Part shown: positions 1 through 5,900 of the stretch, piece by piece
Layout of the letters: every line of letters starts with the position of its first letter
Position numbering within the stretch: position 1 is the first letter of the stretch
From: Burkholderiales bacterium
GTDB lineage: Bacteria > Pseudomonadota > Gammaproteobacteria > Burkholderiales > SG8-41
Direction: 5' to 3'
DNA: 6,547 nt
NCBI GenBank assembly: GCA_019746155.1
Contig: JAIESJ010000299.1
Coordinates: 1-6,547 of the forward strand
The notes under the pieces: generated by a model
The model's database searches: none
Told to the model about the DNA's origin: nothing
Seen by the model: only the letters and a program-made list of their open reading frames with translations
Position numbers and translations under genes: made by a program

Positions 1-1403
1 TGTTTGGCGCCCGGCGTGAGTTGCGGACGCCGGCCGCGCCACGCCGTCGCCTGCTCGTAGGCGTAGCCTGCGCGCAGCACGGCCGGTTCGTCGAACGGCC
101 GGCCGATGATCTGCATGCCGAGCGGCAACCCGGTTTTGGAATACCCGTTGCACAGTTCGAGCGCGGGTCCGGCCGTGACGTTGGACGGCGTGAACACGTT
201 GGAGCGCTGCCAGAAATTAAGCGTCCTGTGGGCGTCGAGCCGCGGCGCCGGGCCGAATCCGGCAGTAAGCAGCACATCGTATTTTTCGTAGAGCGGCCGC
301 GCTTCGGCAATGATGCGCCGGTGCTCGCGCGACGCGGCGACGTAATCGGCGGCCTGAAACAGGCAGGCGGGAAGAATGCGGCCGAGGAAATCGCGCCCGA
401 AATCGCCGGGACGCTCGATTAATTCCTTGTGGTGAATGGAGAATATCTCGGTTTCGGCGATGATCACCTTGACGTCGAGCGAGTCCGTCATGGGGCGCGC
501 GCGACAGTCTTCGACCTTGGCGCCGAGCTTCCTGAACACCTCGATTGCGTCGTCCATGGCGCGCCTCAGATCTTCGTGCGCCGGCAGGTCTTCTTCCCAG
601 TAATGACGCAGCACGCCGATGCGCAGGTCCTTGATGTCCGGCGTGAGTGCGGCGCGGTAGTCGGGGACGGCATGCGCAATGCTGCCGGCGTCCTGCGGGT
701 CATGGCCGGCAATCGCCTGCAGCATGATGGCGCAGTCCTCGACCGTCCAGGTCATCGGGCCGCAGTGATCGAAGGTGAACGAGTTCGGGATGACACCGGC
801 GCGGCTCACCAGCCCGTAGGTCGGCATCAGCCCGACGACGCCGCAGAACGACGCCGGTCCGCGGATCGAGCCGCCGGTGTCGGAGCCGAGCGCGCCTGGC
901 ACAAGCCCGGCTGCGATTGCCGCGCCCGAACCGCTGCTCGAACCGCCGGTGAAATGCTCCAGGTGCCACGGATTGCGCGCCGGTGGCCACGGCAGGTCGA
1001 ACGATGGGCCGCCGTGGGCAAACTCGTGCGTGGCAAGCTTGCCGAGCAGCACGGCGCCGGCCGCATAAAGCTTGCCGGTCGTCGTGGCGTCCTGGTCCGG
1101 GATATTGTTGATGCAGACTTTTGAGTGCCCGGAGGTGAGTATGCCTTTGGTGTTGTAAATGTCCTTGAGCCCGAACGGGATGCCGTGCAGCGGGCCGCGG
1201 TACTTGCCGTTGGCAATCTCCTGTTCGGCCTGTTTTGCCTGACTGAGCGCGCGATCGGCGGTGACGGTGATGAAGGCGTTGAGCTGCGGATCGAGTGCTT
1301 CGATGCGGGCCAGCAGCGCCTGAGTCAGTTCAAGCGGCGACAGCTTGCGTGCTTCAATCAGCCTGGCGGATTCGGCAATGGACAGGAAATGCAGTTCGCT
1401 CAT
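1..1403 (-). CDS. Amidase-signature family hydrolase, C-terminus cut by window edge
   Basis: Hydrolyses a carbon-nitrogen amide bond; the family includes GatA, fatty-acid amide hydrolase and many catabolic amidases. The reading frame is open for 467 codons from ATG at 1403 to the left edge with no stop. The last visible residues (LTPGAK) look like the usual family end, so little is missing. The full Lys-Ser-Ser triad is visible: Lys80 in GIPFGLKD, cis-Ser155 in GGSSSGSG and nucleophile Ser179 in GSDTGGSIR, with the expected 24-residue spacing between the serines. No signal peptide is seen, so it is likely cytoplasmic. AAGGA (1413-1417 on the complement) lies 9 nt before the ATG and supports this start. 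The gene lies 182 bp downstream of a same-strand GntR regulator and may be co-transcribed with it. It is not clearly GatA, as no gatB or gatC is nearby. The substrate is unknown: family assignment is firm, specificity is not. Confidence 0.92.
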   Translation of the reverse strand, partial: MSELHFLSIAESARLIEARKLSPLELTQALLARIEALDPQLNAFITVTADRALSQAKQAEQEIANGKYRGPLHGIPFGLKDIYNTKGILTSGHSKVCINNIPDQDATTTGKLYAAGAVLLGKLATHEFAHGGPSFDLPWPPARNPWHLEHFTGGSSSGSGAAIAAGLVPGALGSDTGGSIRGPASFCGVVGLMPTYGLVSRAGVIPNSFTFDHCGPMTWTVEDCAIMLQAIAGHDPQDAGSIAHAVPDYRAALTPDIKDLRIGVLRHYWEEDLPAHEDLRRAMDDAIEVFRKLGAKVEDCRARPMTDSLDVKVIIAETEIFSIHHKELIERPGDFGRDFLGRILPACLFQAADYVAASREHRRIIAEARPLYEKYDVLLTAGFGPAPRLDAHRTLNFWQRSNVFTPSNVTAGPALELCNGYSKTGLPLGMQIIGRPFDEPAVLRAGYAYEQATAWRGRRPQLTPGAK

Positions 1404-1585
1404 GAGGAAGGGTCCTTGTTGCGTCCTTGCGCCCGCGTTGACCGAGCGCTATGCGACTGACGCATCGCCATCCCAAACCCGGTATCACCTTCAAACCGTT
1501 GGATGCCATCGCCACCGCAGTTCAGGCTCACGCTTGTATTGGAAAAATACTCCTGACGCCACCATGGGGCGCGGAGCGCGTCGGT
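1404..1585 (-). other. Gap between regulator and amidase genes
   Basis: This noncoding stretch separates the repressor stop from the amidase start on the minus strand. Apart from the amidase ribosome binding site (1413-1417) and a weak 5-bp hairpin (GTATT/AATAC), I see no convincing promoter, terminator or operator. The dyad found upstream of the regulator is not repeated here. Read-through from the regulator promoter is therefore plausible but unproven. Confidence 0.4.
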
Positions 1586-2329
1586 TCAGGCGGCATGGCG
1601 CGCTTTGTTGTCTGTGGCCAGCCGCTGCAACTGCGCTATCGCCGCATCGCGCGAATCCTGTACGCGCTGCCGCGCAATGCGCTCCGCTTCCGCGCCGTCG
1701 CCGTCGCGTATCGCTTTCACCAGCTTCTGCCAGTGCTGTATCGACTGCCGCCGGCGCTGCGGTGTGGACAGGCCGATCTGGGAATAGCGCAGCGTCTGCA
1801 GCGCCAGTGAATCGAGTATGGTTCTGAGCCGCCGGTTGCTCGCCACGTGAGTAAGATAGCGATTCAGGCGCGAGACCGTTTCCACGTACTCGTCACCGCG
1901 GTCGGCATCGCGCGCAAGGCGGGCGAGTTTCGCAACTTCAGCTTCGAGTGCGGGCAGATAACGCATGCGCCCGGGGTCTTCGGCGATCAGGCGGTCGCGC
2001 AGGCCGTTGAGCATGGCGCGAATGTCGAAGATTTCCCTGACCTCGGCGATGCTGAGGTTGGTCACCTGCGCACCGCGCCGCGCCAGTATCGTCACCAGCC
2101 CGTCTTTTTCCAGCAGGCGCAGCGCTTCGCGCACCGGGCCGCGGCTCACCGCAAATTCGGCGGCGATAGCCTGCTCCATGATGCGCTGGCCGGGCGCGTA
2201 GGCCCCGGCGACGATGCGCTCGGAGAGCCGTGCCGCAATCTGCTCGGCCAGCGATTGCGTGAGCGGCGCGGTCTCGGGCGCGTCGGCCCCTGCGAGAGGC
2301 ATGGCGGTTCTGGCGGCGTAAGACGGCAT
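1586..2329 (-). CDS. GntR-family transcriptional regulator, FCD (FadR/VanR-like) subfamily
   Basis: DNA-binding regulator that probably represses its own gene and the divergent carboxylase genes. Residues 26-92 form the GntR winged helix-turn-helix: LAEQIAARLSERIV, then PGQRI, then the recognition block FAVSRGPVREALRLLEKDGLV, then the wing to QVTNLS. Residues 95-235 are a helical FCD ligand-binding domain opening with IAEVREIFDIRAML. The length of 247 is normal for the family. Many FCD proteins bind a metal through one Asp and three His; here Asn156 occupies the first His position and Arg222 the expected last His position, so metal binding looks lost, as in FadR itself. The ATG at 2329 falls exactly on the predicted transcription start and lacks a ribosome site; ATG at 2302 (residue 10) is an alternative start. 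The effector is unknown, with an acyl-CoA or carboxylate likely from the family. Confidence 0.9.
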   Translation of the reverse strand: MPSYAARTAMPLAGADAPETAPLTQSLAEQIAARLSERIVAGAYAPGQRIMEQAIAAEFAVSRGPVREALRLLEKDGLVTILARRGAQVTNLSIAEVREIFDIRAMLNGLRDRLIAEDPGRMRYLPALEAEVAKLARLARDADRGDEYVETVSRLNRYLTHVASNRRLRTILDSLALQTLRYSQIGLSTPQRRRQSIQHWQKLVKAIRDGDGAEAERIARQRVQDSRDAAIAQLQRLATDNKARHAA

Positions 2330-2335
2330 GCGGCC

Positions 2336-2364
2336 ACGATATTCCCTTGTTGTCAGATTGTCAA
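2336..2364 (-). promoter_or_regulatory. Predicted sigma70 promoter for the GntR regulator
   Basis: On the complement, a perfect TTGACA -35 (2364-2359) is followed by a 17-bp spacer and TATCGT as -10 (2341-2336, four of six consensus bases). The expected start point is about 2329, the first base of the regulator ATG. The -35 lies inside the palindrome, so bound repressor would block it. This is sequence prediction only. Confidence 0.55.
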
Positions 2365-2382
2365 CAATCTTCTTGACAACAA
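2347..2382. promoter_or_regulatory. Palindromic operator between divergent genes
   Basis: Two nested dyads occupy this site. Outer 9-bp arms TTGTTGTCA (2347-2355) and TGACAACAA (2374-2382) are perfect complements. Inside them, AGATTGT (2355-2361) and ACAATCT (2364-2370) flank CA. The inner core TTGTCAACAA has the GT...AC half-site form typical of GntR/FCD operators, although the spacing is two bases where FadR-type sites usually have three. The site overlaps the -35 elements of both divergent promoters, so the adjacent GntR protein is the obvious binder. Binding by that protein is inferred. Confidence 0.65.
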
Positions 2383-2401
2383 TATGAGAGGAACGTAGGA
2401 T
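2373..2401 (+). promoter_or_regulatory. Predicted sigma70 promoter for the carboxylase genes
   Basis: A perfect TTGACA (2373-2378), a 17-bp spacer and TAGGAT (2396-2401, four of six consensus bases) predict a start near 2408. The -35 overlaps the right arm of the operator, which fits repression of the rightward genes by the divergent GntR protein. Confidence 0.6.
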
Positions 2402-2407
2402 ACCCGA

Positions 2408-2517
2408 AAAGCTGCCCGGACCGGGGAACGCCGTGCCGGGCCATCATCAACCAGACCTGAAGTTCCCGCAGGCCGCCGCGCTGGCGCTGCTGCCGCTTAC
2501 TTTCCAGGAACCGCGAA
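2408..2517 (+). other. Probable untranslated leader of the carboxylase transcript
   Basis: About 110 nt separate the predicted start point from the biotin carrier ATG. The leader contains one possible stem (GCCCGG at 2414-2419 with CCGGGC at 2436-2441) and ends with AGGAA (2506-2510), 7 nt before the ATG. I recognise no riboswitch. An open frame starting near 2433 runs into the next gene out of frame and looks like chance. Confidence 0.35.
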
Positions 2518-2739
2518 ATGGCAAAAATCGAAATCAGATCCGAGATTACGGGCACGGTGTGGCAGGTGAAAGCGAAACCCGGAGACCGGGTGGAGCCGGG
2601 CGACACGCTGATCGTGATCGAGTCGATGAAAATGGAGATTCCGGTGCTGGCCGAGGACGGCGGCACGGTGCAGGAAATCCTGGTGAAGGAAAAGGATCCG
2701 GTGGCCGAGGGCCAGGTCGTCGCCATCATCGAAGACTGA
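2518..2739 (+). CDS. Stand-alone biotin carboxyl carrier protein (biotinyl domain)
   Basis: Small carrier that holds covalently bound biotin and shuttles a carboxyl group between a biotin carboxylase and a carboxyltransferase. All 73 residues form one biotinyl/lipoyl-type domain. The beta-hammerhead carries the hallmark ESMKMEIP, with Lys38 as the expected biotinylation site. The two Met residues around Lys favour biotin over lipoate. The usual glycine turns are present (Gly12, PGD at 21-23, PGD at 27-29, GQVV near the end). It lacks the Pro/Ala-rich linker and N-terminal part of AccB-type carriers (about 150 residues), so it is the minimal form seen in catabolic acyl-CoA carboxylases. AGGAA 7 nt upstream supports the start. 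The carboxyltransferase begins 34 bp downstream and is its likely partner. It would need BirA, which is not in the window. Confidence 0.93.
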   Translation: MAKIEIRSEITGTVWQVKAKPGDRVEPGDTLIVIESMKMEIPVLAEDGGTVQEILVKEKDPVAEGQVVAIIED

Positions 2740-2773
2740 CAGGTTTTTTCGCGTTGATCGGCGGTTTGTTACC

Positions 2774-4342
2774 ATGACCTGGCGCGCCGAAATCGAGGAC
2801 ATCCATCATCGCCGCAAGCTGGCGGAAGCCTGCGGCGGGGCGGAGGCGGTCGCCAGACACCACGCCGCCGGCAAGCTCACGGTGCGCGAGCGCATCAACG
2901 CGCTGCTCGACCCAGGCTCGTTTCGCGAAGTCGGCAAGCTTGCCGGCCGCGCGAGTTACGACGGGCAGGGAAAACTTGCCGCGTTTGAGCCCGCGCCCTA
3001 CGTGATGGGCATAGGCCGCATAGCCGGCCGGCCGGTGGCCGTCGGCGGCGAGGACTATACGATACGCGCCGGCACCGGCTTCGGTTCCGACCGCCGCAAG
3101 GGCGGGCAGGGCGGCTTTATCGAGGACCTCGCCTATGAATACCGCATTCCGCTCGTCAACCTGATCGACGGCACCGGCGGCAGCGTCAACACCGCGCGGC
3201 GCAAGGGCTACACCGTGGTGCCGGGCTATGGCCAGGACGGCTGCGAGCGTTCGGCCGATCTTTTGGGCATGGTGCCCGTGGTCTCCGCGGTGATGGGCAC
3301 CACCGCGGGCGGGCCGGCCATGCGCGCCATCCTTTCGCACTGGTCTATCATGGTCAAAGGCAGGGGCCAGATCTTCGCCGCCGGCCCGCCCGTGGTCGAG
3401 CGCGCCTTCGGCGTCAGGCTCACCAAGGAGGAGTTGGGCGGAACCCGGGTCGCGGTCGATACCGCCGGCACCATCGACAATGTGGCGCAGGACGAAGAAG
3501 ACTGTTTTCGCCAGATCCGGCGCTTTTTGTCATACATGCCGACCAATGTATGGGAACTGCCGCCGCAAATCGCCTGCGCCGACCCGGTGGATCGCTGCGA
3601 GGATGCGCTCGCCGACATCGTGCCGCGCGAAGCACGCCAGGCCTATGACATGAAGAGGCTGGTCGAGATGGTCGCCGATCAAGGCTCGGTGTTCGAGATC
3701 CAGCCCACCTTCGGTCGTGCGCTCGTCACCGCGCTTGCGCGCATGAACGGCAAGGTGGTGGGCATCATCGCGAGCAATCCCATGTTCGGCGGCATCATGG
3801 ATGTCAAGGCGGCGCGCAAGCAGGGCCATTTCGTCGAGCTGTGCGACATGTTCAACATCCCGCTCATTTTTTTCGCCGATATTCCGGGGCTGATGGTGGG
3901 CGCGGAATCCGAGGCCCATGCCATCCTGCGCGAAGGCGTGCGCGCGCGCTACATCGGCTTCGAGGTGCGCGTGCCGGTGTTTACCGTGATCGTGCGCAAG
4001 TGTTACGGCGTGGCCGGCGGCGGCATGATCGATCGCCGCGGGCTCAATTTCAAGATCGCCTGGCCTTCTGCCAACTGGGGCTCGCTGCCGGTGGAAGGCG
4101 GGGTGAGAGCGGCCTACAAACGCGAGATCGAGAGCGCGCCTGATCCCGCCGCCCGCGAGAAGGAAATCGAGGAGGAGCTGCGTGAGCTCGCCTCGCCGTT
4201 CCGCACCGCGGAGGCGTTCGCTGTCGAGGATCTGATCGATCCGCGCGAGACGCGCCCCTACCTGTGCCAGTTCATCGATGCGCTGCAGCCGCGGCTGAGA
4301 ACGCAGCTCGGGCCCAAGTACAAAACGGGCGTGCGCCCGTGA
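2774..4342 (+). CDS. Acyl-CoA carboxyltransferase (propionyl/methylcrotonyl-CoA carboxylase beta-type)
   Basis: Transfers the carboxyl group from carboxybiotin to an acyl-CoA; the fold is crotonase-like and acts as an oligomer in the cytoplasm. At 522 residues it matches the usual PCC/MCC beta length (about 510-540). The N-half (about 25-265) has KLTVRERINALLDPGSF at 34-50 and the first oxyanion-hole glycines in GTTAGGP at 175-181. The C-half (about 275-510) has NPMFGGIMDVKAARK, the ADIPGLMVG loop at 368-376 and the second oxyanion-hole segment RKCYGVAGGG at 408-417. In PCC-type enzymes the last motif reads roughly KAYGGAYDVM; the Asp that sets short-chain preference is Gly here, so the substrate may differ from propionyl-CoA. 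No strong ribosome site precedes the ATG, so translation may be coupled to the biotin carrier gene 34 bp upstream. No biotin carboxylase gene is present. Decarboxylase or transcarboxylase roles remain possible. Confidence 0.92.
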   Translation: MTWRAEIEDIHHRRKLAEACGGAEAVARHHAAGKLTVRERINALLDPGSFREVGKLAGRASYDGQGKLAAFEPAPYVMGIGRIAGRPVAVGGEDYTIRAGTGFGSDRRKGGQGGFIEDLAYEYRIPLVNLIDGTGGSVNTARRKGYTVVPGYGQDGCERSADLLGMVPVVSAVMGTTAGGPAMRAILSHWSIMVKGRGQIFAAGPPVVERAFGVRLTKEELGGTRVAVDTAGTIDNVAQDEEDCFRQIRRFLSYMPTNVWELPPQIACADPVDRCEDALADIVPREARQAYDMKRLVEMVADQGSVFEIQPTFGRALVTALARMNGKVVGIIASNPMFGGIMDVKAARKQGHFVELCDMFNIPLIFFADIPGLMVGAESEAHAILREGVRARYIGFEVRVPVFTVIVRKCYGVAGGGMIDRRGLNFKIAWPSANWGSLPVEGGVRAAYKREIESAPDPAAREKEIEEELRELASPFRTAEAFAVEDLIDPRETRPYLCQFIDALQPRLRTQLGPKYKTGVRP

Positions 4343-4352
4343 GGATTTTTTT
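4325..4352 (+). terminator. Weak candidate intrinsic terminator at the carboxyltransferase end
   Basis: A 6-bp stem ACGGGC/GCCCGT (4325-4330 with 4335-4340, loop GTGC) overlaps the stop codon. Seven T residues follow at 4346-4352. The stem is short and five bases separate it from the T-run, so termination may be partial or absent. Confidence 0.25.
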
Positions 4353-4449
4353 GCCACAGAGATCACAGAGGGCGCAGAAAGTGAATCTTGCGGACGGAGC
4401 CAAAGCTCGTGGCGCCTTGTTTTTTCTGTGTTCGCTATGCCCCTGTGGC
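4351..4449. repeat. Imperfect inverted repeat of the CCACAGAG type, about 99 bp
   Basis: The outer ends GCCACAG (4353-4359) and CTGTGGC (4443-4449) are perfect complements. Inner blocks CAGAAA (4375-4380) and TTTCTG also pair, with diverged sequence between. The left arm has the CCACAGAGATCACAGAGG style that I recall from dispersed intergenic repeats in many proteobacterial genomes. No protein is encoded inside. It could be a decayed miniature element or a REP-like folding sequence; one copy in one window cannot show that it is repeated. Confidence 0.5.
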
Positions 4450-4460
4450 TTAGCTTGGAG

Positions 4461-4480
4461 GTCGGCAATCCTTTGCCGAC
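4461..4480. repeat. Perfect 8-bp hairpin with TCCT loop
   Basis: GTCGGCAA (4461-4468) pairs perfectly with TTGCCGAC (4473-4480) across the four-base loop TCCT. No T-run follows, so it is not a standard terminator. It lies 10 bp before a longer hairpin and is probably part of the same intergenic repeat module. Confidence 0.6.
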
Positions 4481-4490
4481 AAGCAGGGAT

Positions 4491-4553
4491 GGCGGCATGC
4501 CCCCGGGACTCGTTGGCGCAACGCCCGTCTGCGGGAACGGGGGCCATGCCGCC
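4491..4553. repeat. Long GC-rich stem-loop, REP-like
   Basis: GGCGGCATG (4491-4499) pairs with CATGCCGCC (4545-4553). CCCCCG (4500-4505) pairs with CGGGGG (4538-4543). This gives a 15-bp stem with a single bulged C at 4544. The 32-nt loop has its own small hairpin CGTTG/CAACG. Such a structure in the transcript could protect the upstream message from 3' decay or reduce read-through to the next gene; both roles are inferred. Confidence 0.6.
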
Positions 4554-4574
4554 CTACGCCGTATTTTTGGAGTT

Positions 4575-4585
4575 AAGGAGGGAGG
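4575..4585 (+). promoter_or_regulatory. Ribosome binding site fixing the start of the Mo-enzyme gene
   Basis: AAGGAGG (4575-4581), running into GGAGG (4581-4585), lies 6-10 nt before ATG 4592. An in-frame TAA at 4574-4576 overlaps it, so no longer N-terminus can exist. This excludes a missed Tat signal peptide. Confidence 0.8.
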
Positions 4586-4591
4586 GGGAAA

Positions 4592-5836
4592 ATGCCGAAA
4601 CGGGAAATCGAAGGCGATTGGGTGATGGGCTGGCCGGACCGCAAGCGGCCGACGATCAATGCCGGCAAGGATTCACAGGGGCGCGTGATCAACGGCCGCA
4701 CGCCGATCACCGAGCTCGAAGGGCTGATTACGCCCACCGATGCTTATTATGTCGTCAACCAGCTCGAAGTGCCCGACCCCGTCCATCCCGACGACTGGAT
4801 GCTTTCCATCGGCGGACTGGTTGAGCGTCCGCTCGAAATGTCGCTCAAGGACCTCATGAAACTACCGGGGCGCACGGTGCGCGCGGTGACCGAATGCGCG
4901 GGCAACGACGCCGGATTTTTCGACTATCTGGCGAAAGGCGGCAAGAAGCCCTCGCGCATCAACCAGCAGGACATGCAGCAACGCGCGGCGATGCGTGAAA
5001 AGAACGCGGTCCCGACCACCGAGGAAATCAGCAACGAATCGACCACCACCTGCGCCATGAGCGCCGGCGAATTCACCGGCGTGCCGCTCGCCGAAGTGCT
5101 GAAGAAAGTCGGGCTCAAACCCCATGCGAAGGCGGTGCGCCTGGAAGGCTTTGACCGCGGCCAGCCCGATCTTGCCGTGCAGTACCGCTCGGTGGGGCGT
5201 TCCGATTTCAAGCTGTTTGACCCCGGCGTCATCAATTACGAGAAAGGCCTGCCGCTGGAGAAAGCCTTGCATCCGGATACGCTGCTCGCGTGGTCGATGA
5301 ACGGCGAATACCTCACGCACGTCCACGGTGCGCCGGTGCGGGCGGTGGTGCCGGGCTGGTCCGGGAACTGGTGGGCGAAATGGCTGCAGAAAATCGAGGT
5401 CATGGACCACGTTCCGCAGTGCTATTACCAGCATCACTATTTCGTCTACGGCCAGTCGCCGGAAGATCCTGACAAGGAAATGATCACCGCCATGGGCGTG
5501 CGCTGCATCATCCTCGATCCGCTTGATGAGGACTCGCCGCTTGAGCGCGGTTCGCACAAGATCCGCGGACTTGCCTGGAGCGGCATGGGCGGCATCGCGC
5601 GCGTGGAAGTGAGTCTCGACCGGGGCAAGACCTGGCACGACGCGCATATCGAAGAGCCGCGCGAGCGCTGGCTGTGGGTGCGCTGGTCGTATTTGTGGGA
5701 AGTGGACAAGCCGGGGCAATATCAGATCATGGCACGCGCCACCGACGAAGCCGGGCGCGTTCAGCCGCAGATTCCGTGGAACTACCAGCGCAAGCATTTC
5801 GACGGCATCGTGCCGACCGACGTCGCCGTTGTTTGA
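4592..5836 (+). CDS. Sulfite-oxidase-family molybdopterin oxidoreductase, apparently cytoplasmic
   Basis: Predicted mononuclear Mo enzyme of the sulfite oxidase/SoxC/SorA superfamily. The molybdopterin domain covers about 60-265. Cys102 in ECAGN is the expected Mo ligand, followed by FTGVPLAEVLKKVG (161-174), LLAWSMNGEYL (231-241) and HGAPVRAVVPGW (245-256), all in family order. Residues about 290-400 form the Mo-cofactor dimerisation domain, with IARVEVSLDRGKTWHDA and a conserved WSYLWEV. Two oddities stand out. About 52 residues (106-157, hydrophilic, with one Cys at 154) separate CAGN from the AGEFTGVPL block, longer than I expect in sulfite oxidases, and the usual Arg after CAGN is replaced. 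There is also no Tat or Sec signal, although bacterial relatives are mostly periplasmic. No haem partner gene is nearby. The substrate is therefore uncertain and need not be sulfite. An ETF gene starts 64 bp downstream. Confidence 0.88.
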   Translation: MPKREIEGDWVMGWPDRKRPTINAGKDSQGRVINGRTPITELEGLITPTDAYYVVNQLEVPDPVHPDDWMLSIGGLVERPLEMSLKDLMKLPGRTVRAVTECAGNDAGFFDYLAKGGKKPSRINQQDMQQRAAMREKNAVPTTEEISNESTTTCAMSAGEFTGVPLAEVLKKVGLKPHAKAVRLEGFDRGQPDLAVQYRSVGRSDFKLFDPGVINYEKGLPLEKALHPDTLLAWSMNGEYLTHVHGAPVRAVVPGWSGNWWAKWLQKIEVMDHVPQCYYQHHYFVYGQSPEDPDKEMITAMGVRCIILDPLDEDSPLERGSHKIRGLAWSGMGGIARVEVSLDRGKTWHDAHIEEPRERWLWVRWSYLWEVDKPGQYQIMARATDEAGRVQPQIPWNYQRKHFDGIVPTDVAVV

Positions 5837-5900
5837 GTGCTTAGGGCCCGTAACAAAATCAAAACATAATTGGTCTTTTTGACAGGCGTTCTTAAGTCCC

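Noticed and set aside
429..1124. Plus-strand open frames opposite the amidase
   Set aside because: The minus-strand frame carries the complete amidase catalytic triad over 467 codons, so these are shadows.
1847..2398. 183-codon plus-strand open frame over the GntR gene and operator
   Set aside because: It runs opposite a clear GntR/FCD protein and through the promoter region, with no motif of its own.
2743..2748. T-run after the biotin carrier gene as a terminator
   Set aside because: No stem precedes it, and the carboxyltransferase gene begins only 34 bp after the carrier stop.
1..4342. Urea amidolyase-like system (amidase plus biotin-dependent carboxylase)
   Set aside because: The carboxyltransferase is of the acyl-CoA type, unlike the urea carboxylase domain family. 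No urea carboxylase is present, and the amidase is transcribed divergently.
3530..4498. 322-codon minus-strand open frame opposite the carboxyltransferase
   Set aside because: It is a mirror of a well-conserved gene; its His/Arg/Ala-rich translation has no family motifs.
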